Source: Ilyomonas sp965199905 | GTDB lineage: Bacteria; Bacteroidota; Bacteroidia; Chitinophagales; Chitinophagaceae | Assembly: GCA_965199905.1 (NCBI GenBank) | Contig: OZ241366.1 | Location: forward strand, 4,836,001 to 4,900,000 | Direction of reading: 5' to 3' | Length of the DNA: 64,000 nt | Shown: one piece after another, positions 42,491-50,860 of the stretch | Numbering within the stretch: the stretch's first letter is position 1 | Layout of the letters: every line of letters starts with the position of its first letter | Notes under the pieces: generated by a model | What the model was told of the DNA's origin: nothing | Databases searched by the model: none | Seen by the model: only the letters and a program-made list of their open reading frames with translations | Translations under genes and position numbers: made by a program

Positions 42491-42592
42491 ATACATTTTT
42501 GGTAGCCATCGTCCGTCGCATTTATGATCGGCAGTTGCGACGCTCCGTTCATCGTTCCGGACAATGATTTAGCTTTTTTAAAGTGCTGGTAA
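42491..42592. repeat. Dispersed imperfect-hairpin repeat, copy B
   Basis: Begins ATACATTTTTGGTAGCC. CATCGTCCG (42507-42515) pairs with CGGACAATG (42558-42566) at 8 of 9 positions, and the block AATGAT-AGCTTTTTTAAAG closes it. TTTATGATCGGCAGTTG (42521-42537) is nearly identical to the same block in copy A. This is the shortest copy. Confidence 0.65.
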
Positions 42593-42674
42593 TAATTAAA
42601 ACTCTATCAGCATTTTCTTTTTTACGAAAGTAAAAAACAACCAAGCAAAATGATAGCTGTAATATAACTGAAAT

Positions 42675-42710
42675 AAAAAAGCGAAGCCGTTTGTAAGCTT
42701 CGCTTTTTTT
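42675..42710. terminator. Bidirectional intrinsic terminator
   Basis: A 13-base inverted repeat (A-run then GCGAAGC at 42675-42687; GCTTCGC then T-run at 42697-42709) with a 9-base loop. It separates the two convergent isomerase genes and has T-tracts in both directions. Confidence 0.9.
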
Positions 42711-42727
42711 ATAAATTTCAATTATAA

Positions 42728-44110
42728 TTACCTGCTTGCATTTGCTAAATTAGATGCATCATACCAATCCTTCAAAGAACTACAATCAGAAAAGTTTTTA
42801 TCAATGCTGATATAGTAAGTAGGAATATGATCTTTAAACCATTTTTCCAATACCTGCATCTTTTTGGCATCTAAAGCTGCCTGCTGAATTTTGCTGTAAT
42901 CATCTCTCAGGTTCTCAACATGTGGCTCTGTGCGGCTTTTATAATAAATAAGACGCACTGCCTGCATGCCGCGTTCATTGGTATAAGCAACCGGTTTCGA
43001 AATATCGCCCGGCTTCATACCTTTTAACTGAACCACCATATCTTTATCAAGTTGGTCAATAGTCACATCTGTTGAGCCATCCTGACCTGTAAGCGCACCG
43101 CCGGTAAACTTGCTGTTGTCATCATCACTGTATTTATTCACTGCTGTGCTAAACGCCATTTTATTGCTTACAATATCGCTGCGCACGCTGTCCAACCTGG
43201 CTTTAGTCACATTAATTTCCGCATCCGTTACAGGCGGTATAATCAGTATGTGACGGATAATGGCATCATCGCCTGCGCGGCTTACCATCTGAATAATGTG
43301 CAGACCAAATTTGCTTTTTACTACCGGTGAAATCTGACCTTCCTTCAACCGCCAGATGGCAGCCATAAATGCCGGGTCCCACTGCTTATCATTACGGTTC
43401 ACGTTATACTGTCCGCCATTTTCTTTACTTCCCGGGTCCTGCGAATAAATACGCGCCAGGTCAGCAAATTTTTTTGCGCCGCTTTCCACCTGGTGTTTCA
43501 GGTCTAGTAACTGTGTGCCTGCGTATTCTTCCACATCTTTATTCGGCTTTGGCATAATCACAATCTGGCTCACATTCAGTTGGCTTTCAAAATAAGGCAG
43601 GCTGTCTTTCGGAATTTTTTCGAAGAAAGCTTTTACTTCAGTTGGCGTCATCTTTACATTGTCCAATATTTTACTGCGCATCTGGTTTGCCATCTGGCGT
43701 TCTTTAAAAGGCTGGCGGTTGTCTTCTTTAATCTGGTAAATGGTTTTGCCAGCTATTTCCTCAAGCGCTTCCTTACTTCCGTAACCTTGTATAAAACCAC
43801 GAATCTGGTTATCTAACAGCGCATCAAGGTCTTCATCACTTACCGGAAGCGAATCTTTTTCTGCCTGGAGCACTAAAGCTTTTTGAATCAATTGTCCTTC
43901 TAAAAAAGAGCACTCCGGGTTTGGCGGCAACTGCGCATCCTGACCTTGTCTTTTATAATCGGCAATGGCATTTGTAATGTCACTTTGCAGAATAATTTTA
44001 TCACCAACCTGCGCAATAATTTTATCAGCTACAACCTTTTGTTGCTGCTGCGCAATGCCATTGATACTCGCTACACAAAACAGGGAAAACACAAACAAAA
44101 CTCTATTCAT
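42728..44110 (-). CDS. surA: SurA-like periplasmic chaperone/isomerase
   Basis: A 460-residue protein with signal peptide MNRVLFVFSLFCVASINGIAQ, a SurA N-domain (VADKIIAQVGDKIILQSDI) and two parvulin domains: LNVSQIVIMPKP to GLHIIQMVSR (about residues 175-280) and IIRHILIIPP to AVRLIYYKSR (about 285-390). A C-terminal helix completes the chaperone core. Known role of SurA: escorting outer-membrane proteins to the BAM complex. A TATTTTTG -7 box lies 18 bases upstream. Confidence 0.92.
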   Translation of the reverse strand: MNRVLFVFSLFCVASINGIAQQQQKVVADKIIAQVGDKIILQSDITNAIADYKRQGQDAQLPPNPECSFLEGQLIQKALVLQAEKDSLPVSDEDLDALLDNQIRGFIQGYGSKEALEEIAGKTIYQIKEDNRQPFKERQMANQMRSKILDNVKMTPTEVKAFFEKIPKDSLPYFESQLNVSQIVIMPKPNKDVEEYAGTQLLDLKHQVESGAKKFADLARIYSQDPGSKENGGQYNVNRNDKQWDPAFMAAIWRLKEGQISPVVKSKFGLHIIQMVSRAGDDAIIRHILIIPPVTDAEINVTKARLDSVRSDIVSNKMAFSTAVNKYSDDDNSKFTGGALTGQDGSTDVTIDQLDKDMVVQLKGMKPGDISKPVAYTNERGMQAVRLIYYKSRTEPHVENLRDDYSKIQQAALDAKKMQVLEKWFKDHIPTYYISIDKNFSDCSSLKDWYDASNLANASR

Positions 44111-44127
44111 AATAAATATACCTAGGT

Positions 44128-44135
44128 CAAAAATA
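44128..44135 (-). promoter_or_regulatory. Candidate -7 box of the surA promoter
   Basis: The minus strand reads TATTTTTG, an exact TAnnTTTG match, 18 bases ahead of the surA start. No convincing -33 element was found. Confidence 0.45.
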
Positions 44136-44287
44136 GCTATTCAGCCATCGCACCGTTTTTACCGCGCGGCTTTTAACAAACAAATAAACCCTTTTTGTAA
44201 CAGCGAATCATTTCCGGCAAAAACGATGCGTTGTAGATTTATTGTTTTTTGCTGTTATGAAAAAATGAATTTCATTTCGTAAAAAAG

Positions 44288-44372
44288 CATCAGAAGTTCT
44301 TGTAACAGGCTTTTTACTTCTTCTTAGAATTTCTGATAATTTTCGAAAAACATCAGAAGCTGTTTTAGCAGG
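44288..44372. repeat. Direct repeats with mutually exclusive hairpins
   Basis: Two 22-base copies beginning CATCAGAAG (44288-44309 and 44351-44372) agree at about 16 positions. TTCTGAT at 44331-44337 can pair perfectly with ATCAGAA in either copy (44289-44295 or 44352-44358). The function is unknown. Confidence 0.4.
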
Positions 44373-44596
44373 TTCGGAAGGTATTATAGCAGCCCGGCAA
44401 GGGGTTTTGCGACAATATTGAACCTGTATAAATTGCCGGTTTATTCACGACTTATTCCTTCCTTTTGCATTTTTATCCGTTCCTTATTTGCAATGTCGGA
44501 TGTCGGCGATGTATGTATTAAACTTATATCAGTTAAGCCTTAACAATCTTCTCAATAATATTCCCTATTAAATATTCCCTTTTCAATCCCCATCCT

Positions 44597-44604
44597 TACC
44601 TTCG
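44597..44604 (+). promoter_or_regulatory. Candidate -7 box of the atpDC promoter
   Basis: TACCTTCG, one base off TAnnTTTG, lies 49 bases ahead of the atpD start. Confidence 0.4.
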
Positions 44605-44652
44605 CGGCCGGTTGCAAAAAACACTCAACATAATTCAACCATAAAGAAAATT

Positions 44653-46155
44653 ATGGCCACAACAGGTAAAATTAAACAAATTATTGGAGCGGTAATAGAC
44701 GTACAGTTTGCCGAAGGCGGACTTCCTGAAATCTACAACGCGCTTGAGCTCAAAAGAGAAAATGGTGATAAGCTGGTTCTCGAAGTGCAGCAGCACCTCG
44801 GTGAAGACAGTGTACGCACCATTGCCATGGACGGCACAGAAGGTCTGATGCGCGGCATGGATGTTACAGACACCGGAAAAGCCATCGCCATGCCCACCGG
44901 CGATGCCATCAACGGTCGCCTTTTCAACGTTACCGGCGATGCTATTGACGGTCTGCCTAATGTAAGCAAAGAAAATGGTCGCCCCATCCACGCCTTGCCC
45001 CCGCTCTTCGAAAACCTCAGCACCGCCACTGAAGTATTGTTTACGGGTATTAAGGTAATTGACCTTATTGAGCCGTATGCAAAAGGTGGAAAGATTGGTT
45101 TGTTTGGTGGTGCCGGCGTAGGCAAAACCGTATTGATCCAGGAACTCATTAATAATATTGCCAAAGGCTATGGCGGTTTATCCGTATTTGCCGGTGTAGG
45201 CGAAAGAACGCGCGAAGGGAACGATCTGCTGCGCGAAATGATTGAAGCCGGTATTATGAATTACGGCGACAAGTTTAAGCACAGCATGGAAGACGGCGGC
45301 TGGGATGTAAGCCTCGTAGACATAGAAGCCCTCAAAGAATCTAAAGCCACATTTGTGTTTGGGCAAATGAATGAACCGCCCGGTGCGCGTGCACGTGTTG
45401 CCCTTAGTGGTCTTACCATCGCTGAATACTTCCGCGATGGCGATGGTACCGGTAAAGGAAGGGACATCCTTTTCTTTGTAGATAATATCTTTCGTTTTAC
45501 GCAGGCCGGTGCCGAGTTATCAGCTTTGTTAGGCCGTATGCCTTCCGCCGTAGGTTATCAGCCTACACTTGCAACGGAAATGGGATTGATGCAGGAACGC
45601 ATTACTTCTACCAAAAACGGTTCTATCACTTCCGTGCAGGCAGTATATGTGCCTGCCGATGATTATACCGACCCGGCTCCGGCTACTACCTTCGCTCATC
45701 TTGATGCTACTACAGCGTTAAGCCGCAAAATATCCGACTTAGGTATTTATCCGGCCGTGGATCCGCTTGAATCTACGTCGCGCATTCTGACTCCTGTAAT
45801 CGTGGGCGAGCAACACTACGACTGCGCCAACCGCGTAAAGCTGATGCTTCAGCGTTATAAAGAACTTCAGGATATTATCGCCATCCTCGGTCTGGATGAG
45901 TTGAGCGATGAAGATAAGCTGACTGTACAGCGCGCCCGCAAAGTGCAGCGTTTCCTGTCGCAGCCATTCCACGTAGCTGAGCAATTTACAGGTTTGAAAG
46001 GCGTATTTGTTGATATCAGCGATACCATCAAAGGCTTTAACGCCATTATGGATGGTGAAGTGGATGAATATCCGGAAGCAGCTTTTAACCTCGTTGGCAC
46101 CATTGAAGATGCGATGGAAAAAGGCAAGAAGCTGATTGCACAGGCACAGGGATAA
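44653..46155 (+). CDS. atpD: ATP synthase F1 subunit beta
   Basis: A 500-residue catalytic subunit. The P-loop GGAGVGKT is near residue 155, VGERTREGNDL holds the catalytic Glu region, and DNIFRFTQAGAELSALLGRMPSAVGYQPTLA is the ATP-synthase beta signature. The N-terminal beta barrel starts GKIKQIIGAVIDVQF. Known role: ATP synthesis at the F1 head on the cytoplasmic face, driven by the proton gradient. Only atpC follows; the other subunits must be elsewhere, as is common in Bacteroidota. Confidence 0.98.
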   Translation: MATTGKIKQIIGAVIDVQFAEGGLPEIYNALELKRENGDKLVLEVQQHLGEDSVRTIAMDGTEGLMRGMDVTDTGKAIAMPTGDAINGRLFNVTGDAIDGLPNVSKENGRPIHALPPLFENLSTATEVLFTGIKVIDLIEPYAKGGKIGLFGGAGVGKTVLIQELINNIAKGYGGLSVFAGVGERTREGNDLLREMIEAGIMNYGDKFKHSMEDGGWDVSLVDIEALKESKATFVFGQMNEPPGARARVALSGLTIAEYFRDGDGTGKGRDILFFVDNIFRFTQAGAELSALLGRMPSAVGYQPTLATEMGLMQERITSTKNGSITSVQAVYVPADDYTDPAPATTFAHLDATTALSRKISDLGIYPAVDPLESTSRILTPVIVGEQHYDCANRVKLMLQRYKELQDIIAILGLDELSDEDKLTVQRARKVQRFLSQPFHVAEQFTGLKGVFVDISDTIKGFNAIMDGEVDEYPEAAFNLVGTIEDAMEKGKKLIAQAQG

Positions 46156-46244
46156 TTTTAATTTGAGAACTTGCGAATGAGGCGATTCTTGATTGATCAT
46201 AACTCTATTTTCAAATTTCTAAATTCATCAATTTTCAAATTATC

Positions 46245-46502
46245 ATGACATTAGAAATATTAACTCCCGAAAAAAGGCTTTACAGCGGCAATGTTTACGG
46301 CGTTCAGTTGCCCGGCATTGATGGCTTATTTGAAGTTCTTGACAGGCACGCACCATTAGTGAGTGCTTTGGGGAAAGGCAATATCAAAGTGCTTGAAACA
46401 AAAACGCAATCAGAACGGTTTTCAATAGAAGGCGGTTTTGTGGAAGTGCTGGACAATAAAGCTACCGTGCTTGTAGAAGGTGCGGCTCCGGTTCAGGGAT
46501 AA
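46245..46502 (+). CDS. atpC: ATP synthase F1 subunit epsilon (short form)
   Basis: An 85-residue protein with only the N-terminal beta-sandwich of epsilon (MTLEILTPEKRLYSGNVYGVQLPG, GLFEVLDRHAPLVSALGKG, FSIEGGFVEVLDNKATVLVE). The C-terminal helical hairpin that inhibits ATP hydrolysis in E. coli is absent, so that control is probably missing. It follows atpD by 89 bp and is closed by a terminator. Confidence 0.93.
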   Translation: MTLEILTPEKRLYSGNVYGVQLPGIDGLFEVLDRHAPLVSALGKGNIKVLETKTQSERFSIEGGFVEVLDNKATVLVEGAAPVQG

Positions 46503-46522
46503 ATGACATAAATTTAGATTGA

Positions 46523-46563
46523 AAAACGCCATTAGAAATTGTATCTGATGGCGTTTTATTTTT
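46523..46563 (+). terminator. atpC intrinsic terminator
   Basis: AAAACGCCAT (46523-46532) and ATGGCGTTTT (46548-46557) form a 10-bp stem with a 15-base loop, followed by ATTTTT. Confidence 0.85.
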
Positions 46564-46657
46564 AAACGCAAACAATCTTTACTTTCTGCTTTGGTAAATG
46601 TGTTGATTAATAGCAGGGCAATTTTAAAAAGTCGTTCAGACTTATTTTGATTTTATC

Positions 46658-47458
46658 ATGATGAAATTTATAGTATCCGCTTTATTTCTTTTAATAGTGT
46701 CAACGACACAGGCGCAAAGCGGGCGCTGGATTCAGGGAATGTATTTGCAGTGGGGTTATAACACCGAAGCGTACACGAAAAGCAATATTCGTTTTCGCAT
46801 GGATAACGGCGACAAATTTGAATTGCACCACGCAAAAGCGCATGACCGGCGAGATTGGGATGACATATATAAAGAGACACTCGAAATCAGCATTCCGCAG
46901 TATAACTACAGGTTTGGTTTTTATTTAAACAAGCAACATTCGCGCGCTTTCGAAATTAATTTTGACCATGCGAAATACATTGTCACAGACGGGCAAAATG
47001 TGCACGTTACAGGTACCATAGATGGTGCTCCGGTTAATGGCGATAGCGTATTGAATCCGCAAACATTCCTGCATTTTGAACATACCGATGGCGCCAACTG
47101 GCTTAACTTTAATTATGTGCAGCAGCATGTGTTAAGCAATACAAAACGTACAAAGCGCCCGTTGCTGACATACTTATGGAAGGCTGGCGCTGGTTTCAAC
47201 ATTCCACGTACCGATTTTACGTGGCGCGGCAGCCGGCTGAATAATAACTTTCATATAGCAGGTTATAATGTAGATGCTGAAGCCGATATGCGCCTGTATC
47301 CGTTCCGGCATTTCTTTGTAGAACTGGTTGGTAAAACAGGCTATGCGCGATATATAAATGCATTGGCAGACACCCGTGAAACTAAAGGTAACCGCGCTTC
47401 GCATGGTATTGGCTTTGTAGAAGCGGTTGGTTTATTTGGTTATGATATTAATTTTTAA
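46658..47458 (+). CDS. Conserved secreted protein, probable outer-membrane barrel
   Basis: A 266-residue protein with signal peptide MMKFIVSALFLLIVSTTQAQ (the second ATG at 46661 may be used). The body has many alternating aromatic strands (ISIPQYNYRFGFYLNK, FLHFEHTDGANWLNFNYVQQ, FFVELVGKTGYARYI) and ends GYDINF with a terminal Phe, as outer-membrane barrels do. A Trp/His-rich opening (GRWIQGMYLQWGYNTEAYTK) may form part of the barrel. I do not recognise a named family. It stands alone between two terminators. Confidence 0.75.
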   Translation: MMKFIVSALFLLIVSTTQAQSGRWIQGMYLQWGYNTEAYTKSNIRFRMDNGDKFELHHAKAHDRRDWDDIYKETLEISIPQYNYRFGFYLNKQHSRAFEINFDHAKYIVTDGQNVHVTGTIDGAPVNGDSVLNPQTFLHFEHTDGANWLNFNYVQQHVLSNTKRTKRPLLTYLWKAGAGFNIPRTDFTWRGSRLNNNFHIAGYNVDAEADMRLYPFRHFFVELVGKTGYARYINALADTRETKGNRASHGIGFVEAVGLFGYDINF

Positions 47459-47475
47459 AACAGAATTCAAAGACC

Positions 47476-47519
47476 AACAACAATGGCTGATTCCCCCCGA
47501 AGAATCAGCCATTGTTGTT
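47476..47519. terminator. Bidirectional intrinsic terminator
   Basis: A perfect 17-bp stem (AACAACAATGGCTGATT at 47476-47492, complement at 47503-47519) with a 10-base loop, followed by TTTT. It lies between two convergent genes. Confidence 0.9.
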
Positions 47520-47546
47520 TTAAATGCTTGGTAAATTAAAGCCTTT

Positions 47547-48113
47547 TTATTTCCAATCTTCTACATTCATTTTTGGAAGCGAAGTTGCATATACAACTTT
47601 CTTGTGACCCTTTAGGTGCGCCAGTTTTGGCTCATTAAATACCAGTTCTTTTATCTGAAAAGGCGGCAATACAAAACACGTTTGAAAGGGGATATGCGAA
47701 TCATCATATTCTACAAACACTACCCAAGCATCGGGCTGTTCCAGAATGGTGTCTTTACGCTTTAGCCCTGATTGAAATGTCCACGACAATCCATAACGAA
47801 TAGCAGCCGAAGTTGTCTGGGTTTTTACGGCTAATGGCGTTTCGTTTATGAACAAATCTGCTTCCCAGGATTTTTGTTTAGCCTCGTAAATCTGGTAATC
47901 AGGACCTTTTACTTCAGCATAGCCACCCATCACCATTTTTACAGCTTCCTCGCCGAGCTTACTTACATAATGGTCGTTGATTATTTTATTGATCTGTGTT
48001 TGGTTGGCATCGCTATAATTGGTTGTGCGGACAACGGATTGAGCGAATTGTTTTGCTTTAATCAGAATGGCTTCGCTTAACGTGAGCTTTTGTACAGAAG
48101 AGTAATATTTCAT
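47547..48113 (-). CDS. Unrecognised protein with a possible PD-(D/E)xK core
   Basis: A 188-residue soluble protein without signal peptide. After a helical N-terminus (about 1-60) comes GEEAVKMVMGGYAEVKGPDYQIYE, then WEADLFINETPLAVKTQ, where an Asp in a strand followed by a Lys in the next strand resembles the D...xxK core of PD-(D/E)xK nucleases. SAAIRYGLSWTFQSG and WVVFVEYDD follow. The usual Glu before Lys is replaced (AVK), so activity is uncertain. No methyltransferase or partner gene is adjacent. The nuclease assignment is inference only. Confidence 0.55.
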   Translation of the reverse strand: MKYYSSVQKLTLSEAILIKAKQFAQSVVRTTNYSDANQTQINKIINDHYVSKLGEEAVKMVMGGYAEVKGPDYQIYEAKQKSWEADLFINETPLAVKTQTTSAAIRYGLSWTFQSGLKRKDTILEQPDAWVVFVEYDDSHIPFQTCFVLPPFQIKELVFNEPKLAHLKGHKKVVYATSLPKMNVEDWK

Positions 48114-48194
48114 GAAAGGGATTTATAAAATAAATATAAACCCCAATTGAATAACAGGCTTCTTTTTACCTTATAAACTTTATAATTAAAGTTA

Positions 48195-49214
48195 TCAGGA
48201 AGCTGATGAGAGATAAAATAAATGAGCCAGCAACCGATATGATTCCAGCCTGTCTTCATGCTTCTCTGTAAATGTGGCAATCATAATCTCATCCGTATCG
48301 CATTCATCTGCCAAAGCAATAATCGATTTTTTTATTTCATCGGGTGTTCCTGCAAGTACGCGGTTGCGGTTCTGCAGCACGCGCTGCCATTCGGCAGGCG
48401 AATATTTATAGTCCTTAATATCCTGATAAGTAAATGAAAGATTGTATTGTCCTTTTTCAAAACTTAAGAACCGGAAGTCCATTATTGCCTGCACTTCCTT
48501 TACCTTTTCTTTATCCTCAGAACAAAAACCAAAAATGGCTACGCAGGTTTGTGGTGATGACAATTGTTTGCCCGGCTTAAACCGTTGCTTGTATTGTTCA
48601 ATTGCTTCAGGCGCGCCCATCGGGTTAATGAATTTTGCGTAGCAAAGAGCAATGCCAAAATAAGCCGCCAGGTAAGCGCTTTCACCACTGCTTGTCAGTA
48701 TCCACATATCGGGAACCGTATCTGTAATAGGAATCGCTTTTATTTTACCGCTAATGGTTCCTTCTGTGGCTTCGTCTTTAAAAAAAGCTTCGAGGTCGCT
48801 TATTTGCCGGATATAATCCTGCGGATCAAAATGATTGGAGGGATTTAAAAGCTGAGATGTAATTCTATCTCCGCCGGGAGCGCGACCAATTCCGAGGTCG
48901 ATTCTATTCGGATACATGGCTTCGAGTAAGCGGAAATTTTCAGCCACTTTCAATGTGCTATGGTTGGGAAGCATAATGCCACCAGAGCCAATCCGCATCC
49001 GGCTTGTTTCGTTGGCTATGCGCGCTATTAAAATTTCTGGTGCTGAGCCGGCAAGCATCGTGGTGTTGTGATGCTCGCTCATCCAATATCTTGTATATCC
49101 AAGTTCATCTGCCAGTTTAGCCAACTGCACACTTTCCTGTAGCGCCTCTTTTGCAGTGCTTCCCTGCCTTACAGGCGTTTGATCAAGAATACTTAGTCTG
49201 ATAGTTTTTTCCAT
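48195..49214 (-). CDS. LLM-class flavin-dependent oxidoreductase
   Basis: A 339-residue luciferase-like TIM-barrel enzyme. LSILDQTPVRQGST is the characteristic start of the MsnO8-type subgroup. YTRYWMSEHHNTTMLAGSAPEILIARIA, RIGSGGIMLPNHSTLKVAENFRLLEAMYPNRIDLGIGRAPGGD and WILTSSGESAYLAAYFGIALCYAKF are the flavin and substrate-binding segments. Known class reaction: FMNH2- or F420-dependent oxidation. The substrate is unknown. It diverges from actA. Confidence 0.92.
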   Translation of the reverse strand: MEKTIRLSILDQTPVRQGSTAKEALQESVQLAKLADELGYTRYWMSEHHNTTMLAGSAPEILIARIANETSRMRIGSGGIMLPNHSTLKVAENFRLLEAMYPNRIDLGIGRAPGGDRITSQLLNPSNHFDPQDYIRQISDLEAFFKDEATEGTISGKIKAIPITDTVPDMWILTSSGESAYLAAYFGIALCYAKFINPMGAPEAIEQYKQRFKPGKQLSSPQTCVAIFGFCSEDKEKVKEVQAIMDFRFLSFEKGQYNLSFTYQDIKDYKYSPAEWQRVLQNRNRVLAGTPDEIKKSIIALADECDTDEIMIATFTEKHEDRLESYRLLAHLFYLSSAS

Positions 49215-49545
49215 ACATGCTGATAAACTGGATTATAATAACCTTTCTGTAAGCGAAGATTATTCCACAGTTAAAGACGAATATTGTTAAAAGGATGTTT
49301 CTGTTTCTACAAATTTATACCCATAACATATGGTTGATAAGAATATAAAAAAAGCTTTGGATTGATCTTGTTTTTTTATTAGATTCTAAGTCTGAAAAGG
49401 CATAAACCATGATGATTCGCACTAATGAAACGATGTGCAGCTCTTCGCTGAAAAAAAATAAATAGTGATGCACGTTTGTCAAGTTCGTGTCATATTTTTG
49501 CCCCGTTCACATGATAATTCCTCTCACTTTTTATAGGCGGTTGAT
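49215..49545. other. 331-bp divergent intergenic region upstream of the ACIII cluster
   Basis: No gene. It contains a -7-type box (49493-49500) that should serve actA. The rest is A+T-rich without repeats I could identify. Confidence 0.65.
49475..49500 (+). promoter_or_regulatory. Candidate promoter of the act-cta operon
   Basis: TATTTTTG (49493-49500) is an exact -7 match, and TTTG (49475-49478) lies 14 bases upstream. That spacing is shorter than the roughly 19-20 bases usual between -33 and -7, so only the -7 box is convincing. Leader about 40 bases. Confidence 0.45.
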
Positions 49546-50790
49546 ATGAGTCAGTATCGAAGACCAGGAATCAGATATATTTTTGTTGTAGCCCTTTCGT
49601 TCTTTTTACTGAATCATCAGCAAGCTTTTGCACAAAACGGACAAGCTTTATTTTCATCCAATTGCGCGTCCTGCCATGCGGTAAATAAGCGTCTTACAGG
49701 TCCTGCTTTGGCTGGTATTGAACAACGCTGGGCCAGCAAAGGCGGCAGAGCTGAAATCCATAAGTGGGTTCACAATCCTGCGGGCTACATGAAAGGCGAC
49801 GTTTATACAACAGGTTTGTATAAAGAATACCAGGTGTTGATGACGCCTTTCCCTTCTCTGAGTGATAAAGAGATTGATGCGATCCTGGATTACGTTAAAA
49901 CAGTTCCTGAAGTAACACCCGGCGCTCCTGTAGCTGGTGCGCCTGCTGAATCAAGCGACAACACACTTCTCTTTGGTATTCTTACTTTAATCTTAGCCAT
50001 CGTTTGCTTTGTATTATTACAGGTAAACAGCAACCTGAAAAGATTAACCGACCAGAAGGAAGGTTTAGGCGGCGTTGACCCGGTGCCTTTCTGGAGAAAC
50101 AAAGCTTATATCGCTTTCGTGGGTGTTATTTTATTCCTCTTTGGTGGCTATATGACTGTAACGGGCGCCATTGGCTTAGGTCGCTCACAGTCGTACGAAC
50201 CTGAGCAACCGATTTTCTATTCGCATAAGGTTCACGCCGGTACTAATCAGATCAGTTGTTTGTATTGTCATGGCAATACGGAAGCTGGCAAGCAAGCTAA
50301 TATTCCTTCAGTAAATATTTGTATGAACTGCCACATGGGCATTAACGAATACAAAGGGGCGCCGTTGCATCGCGAAGACGGTTCGGAGGTTGATGGTACG
50401 GCTGAAATTCAGAAACTTTATAAGTATGCTGGCTATGAATCAGGCAAAACCTGGGATGCAAGCAAAGCCAAACCAATTGGCTGGATTCGCATTCACAACC
50501 TGCCTGACCATGTTTACTTCAATCACTCACAGCACGTGAAGGTTGGTAAAGTACAATGCCAGACTTGTCATGGTGAAATTCAAAAAGAAGATGAAGTATA
50601 CCAGTTTGCTGATTTAAGCATGGGTTGGTGTATTAACTGTCACCGCAATACGCAGGTGCAGTTTACCAGCAACGGATTTTACAGCATTTACGAAAAATAT
50701 CACGACGAGATTAATAACGGTACATTAGATACATCGAAGATAACGGCTGAAAAAATCGGTGCTACTGAGTGTCAGAAATGCCATTACTAA
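49546..50790 (+). CDS. actA: ACIII subunit ActA, six-haem cytochrome
   Basis: A 414-residue multihaem c-type cytochrome. A signal peptide ends in QAFAQ near residue 30. A single-haem domain follows with C40-ASCH44, then two membrane segments (about 145-165 and 185-208). A C-terminal domain has five CxxCH motifs: CLYCH, CMNCH, CQTCH, CINCH and CQKCH. Known role: ActA carries electrons in alternative complex III from menaquinol toward cytochrome c or the oxidase. The described ActA is pentahaem, so the N-terminal cytochrome domain is an added fusion. First gene of the cluster. Confidence 0.93.
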   Translation: MSQYRRPGIRYIFVVALSFFLLNHQQAFAQNGQALFSSNCASCHAVNKRLTGPALAGIEQRWASKGGRAEIHKWVHNPAGYMKGDVYTTGLYKEYQVLMTPFPSLSDKEIDAILDYVKTVPEVTPGAPVAGAPAESSDNTLLFGILTLILAIVCFVLLQVNSNLKRLTDQKEGLGGVDPVPFWRNKAYIAFVGVILFLFGGYMTVTGAIGLGRSQSYEPEQPIFYSHKVHAGTNQISCLYCHGNTEAGKQANIPSVNICMNCHMGINEYKGAPLHREDGSEVDGTAEIQKLYKYAGYESGKTWDASKAKPIGWIRIHNLPDHVYFNHSQHVKVGKVQCQTCHGEIQKEDEVYQFADLSMGWCINCHRNTQVQFTSNGFYSIYEKYHDEINNGTLDTSKITAEKIGATECQKCHY

Positions 50791-50860
50791 AAGGTATCCG
50801 GCAAATAACACAGCATTTATTTTTACCGTTTAGCAATTATTGTAGAACTATTACAGCATT

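Larger units (their letters stand above)
44111..44652. other. 542-bp divergent intergenic region, surA / atpD
   Basis: No coding frame. It holds the surA -7 box (44128-44135), a pair of imperfect direct repeats with alternative hairpins (44288-44372), and the probable atpD -7 box (44597-44604). Confidence 0.7.
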
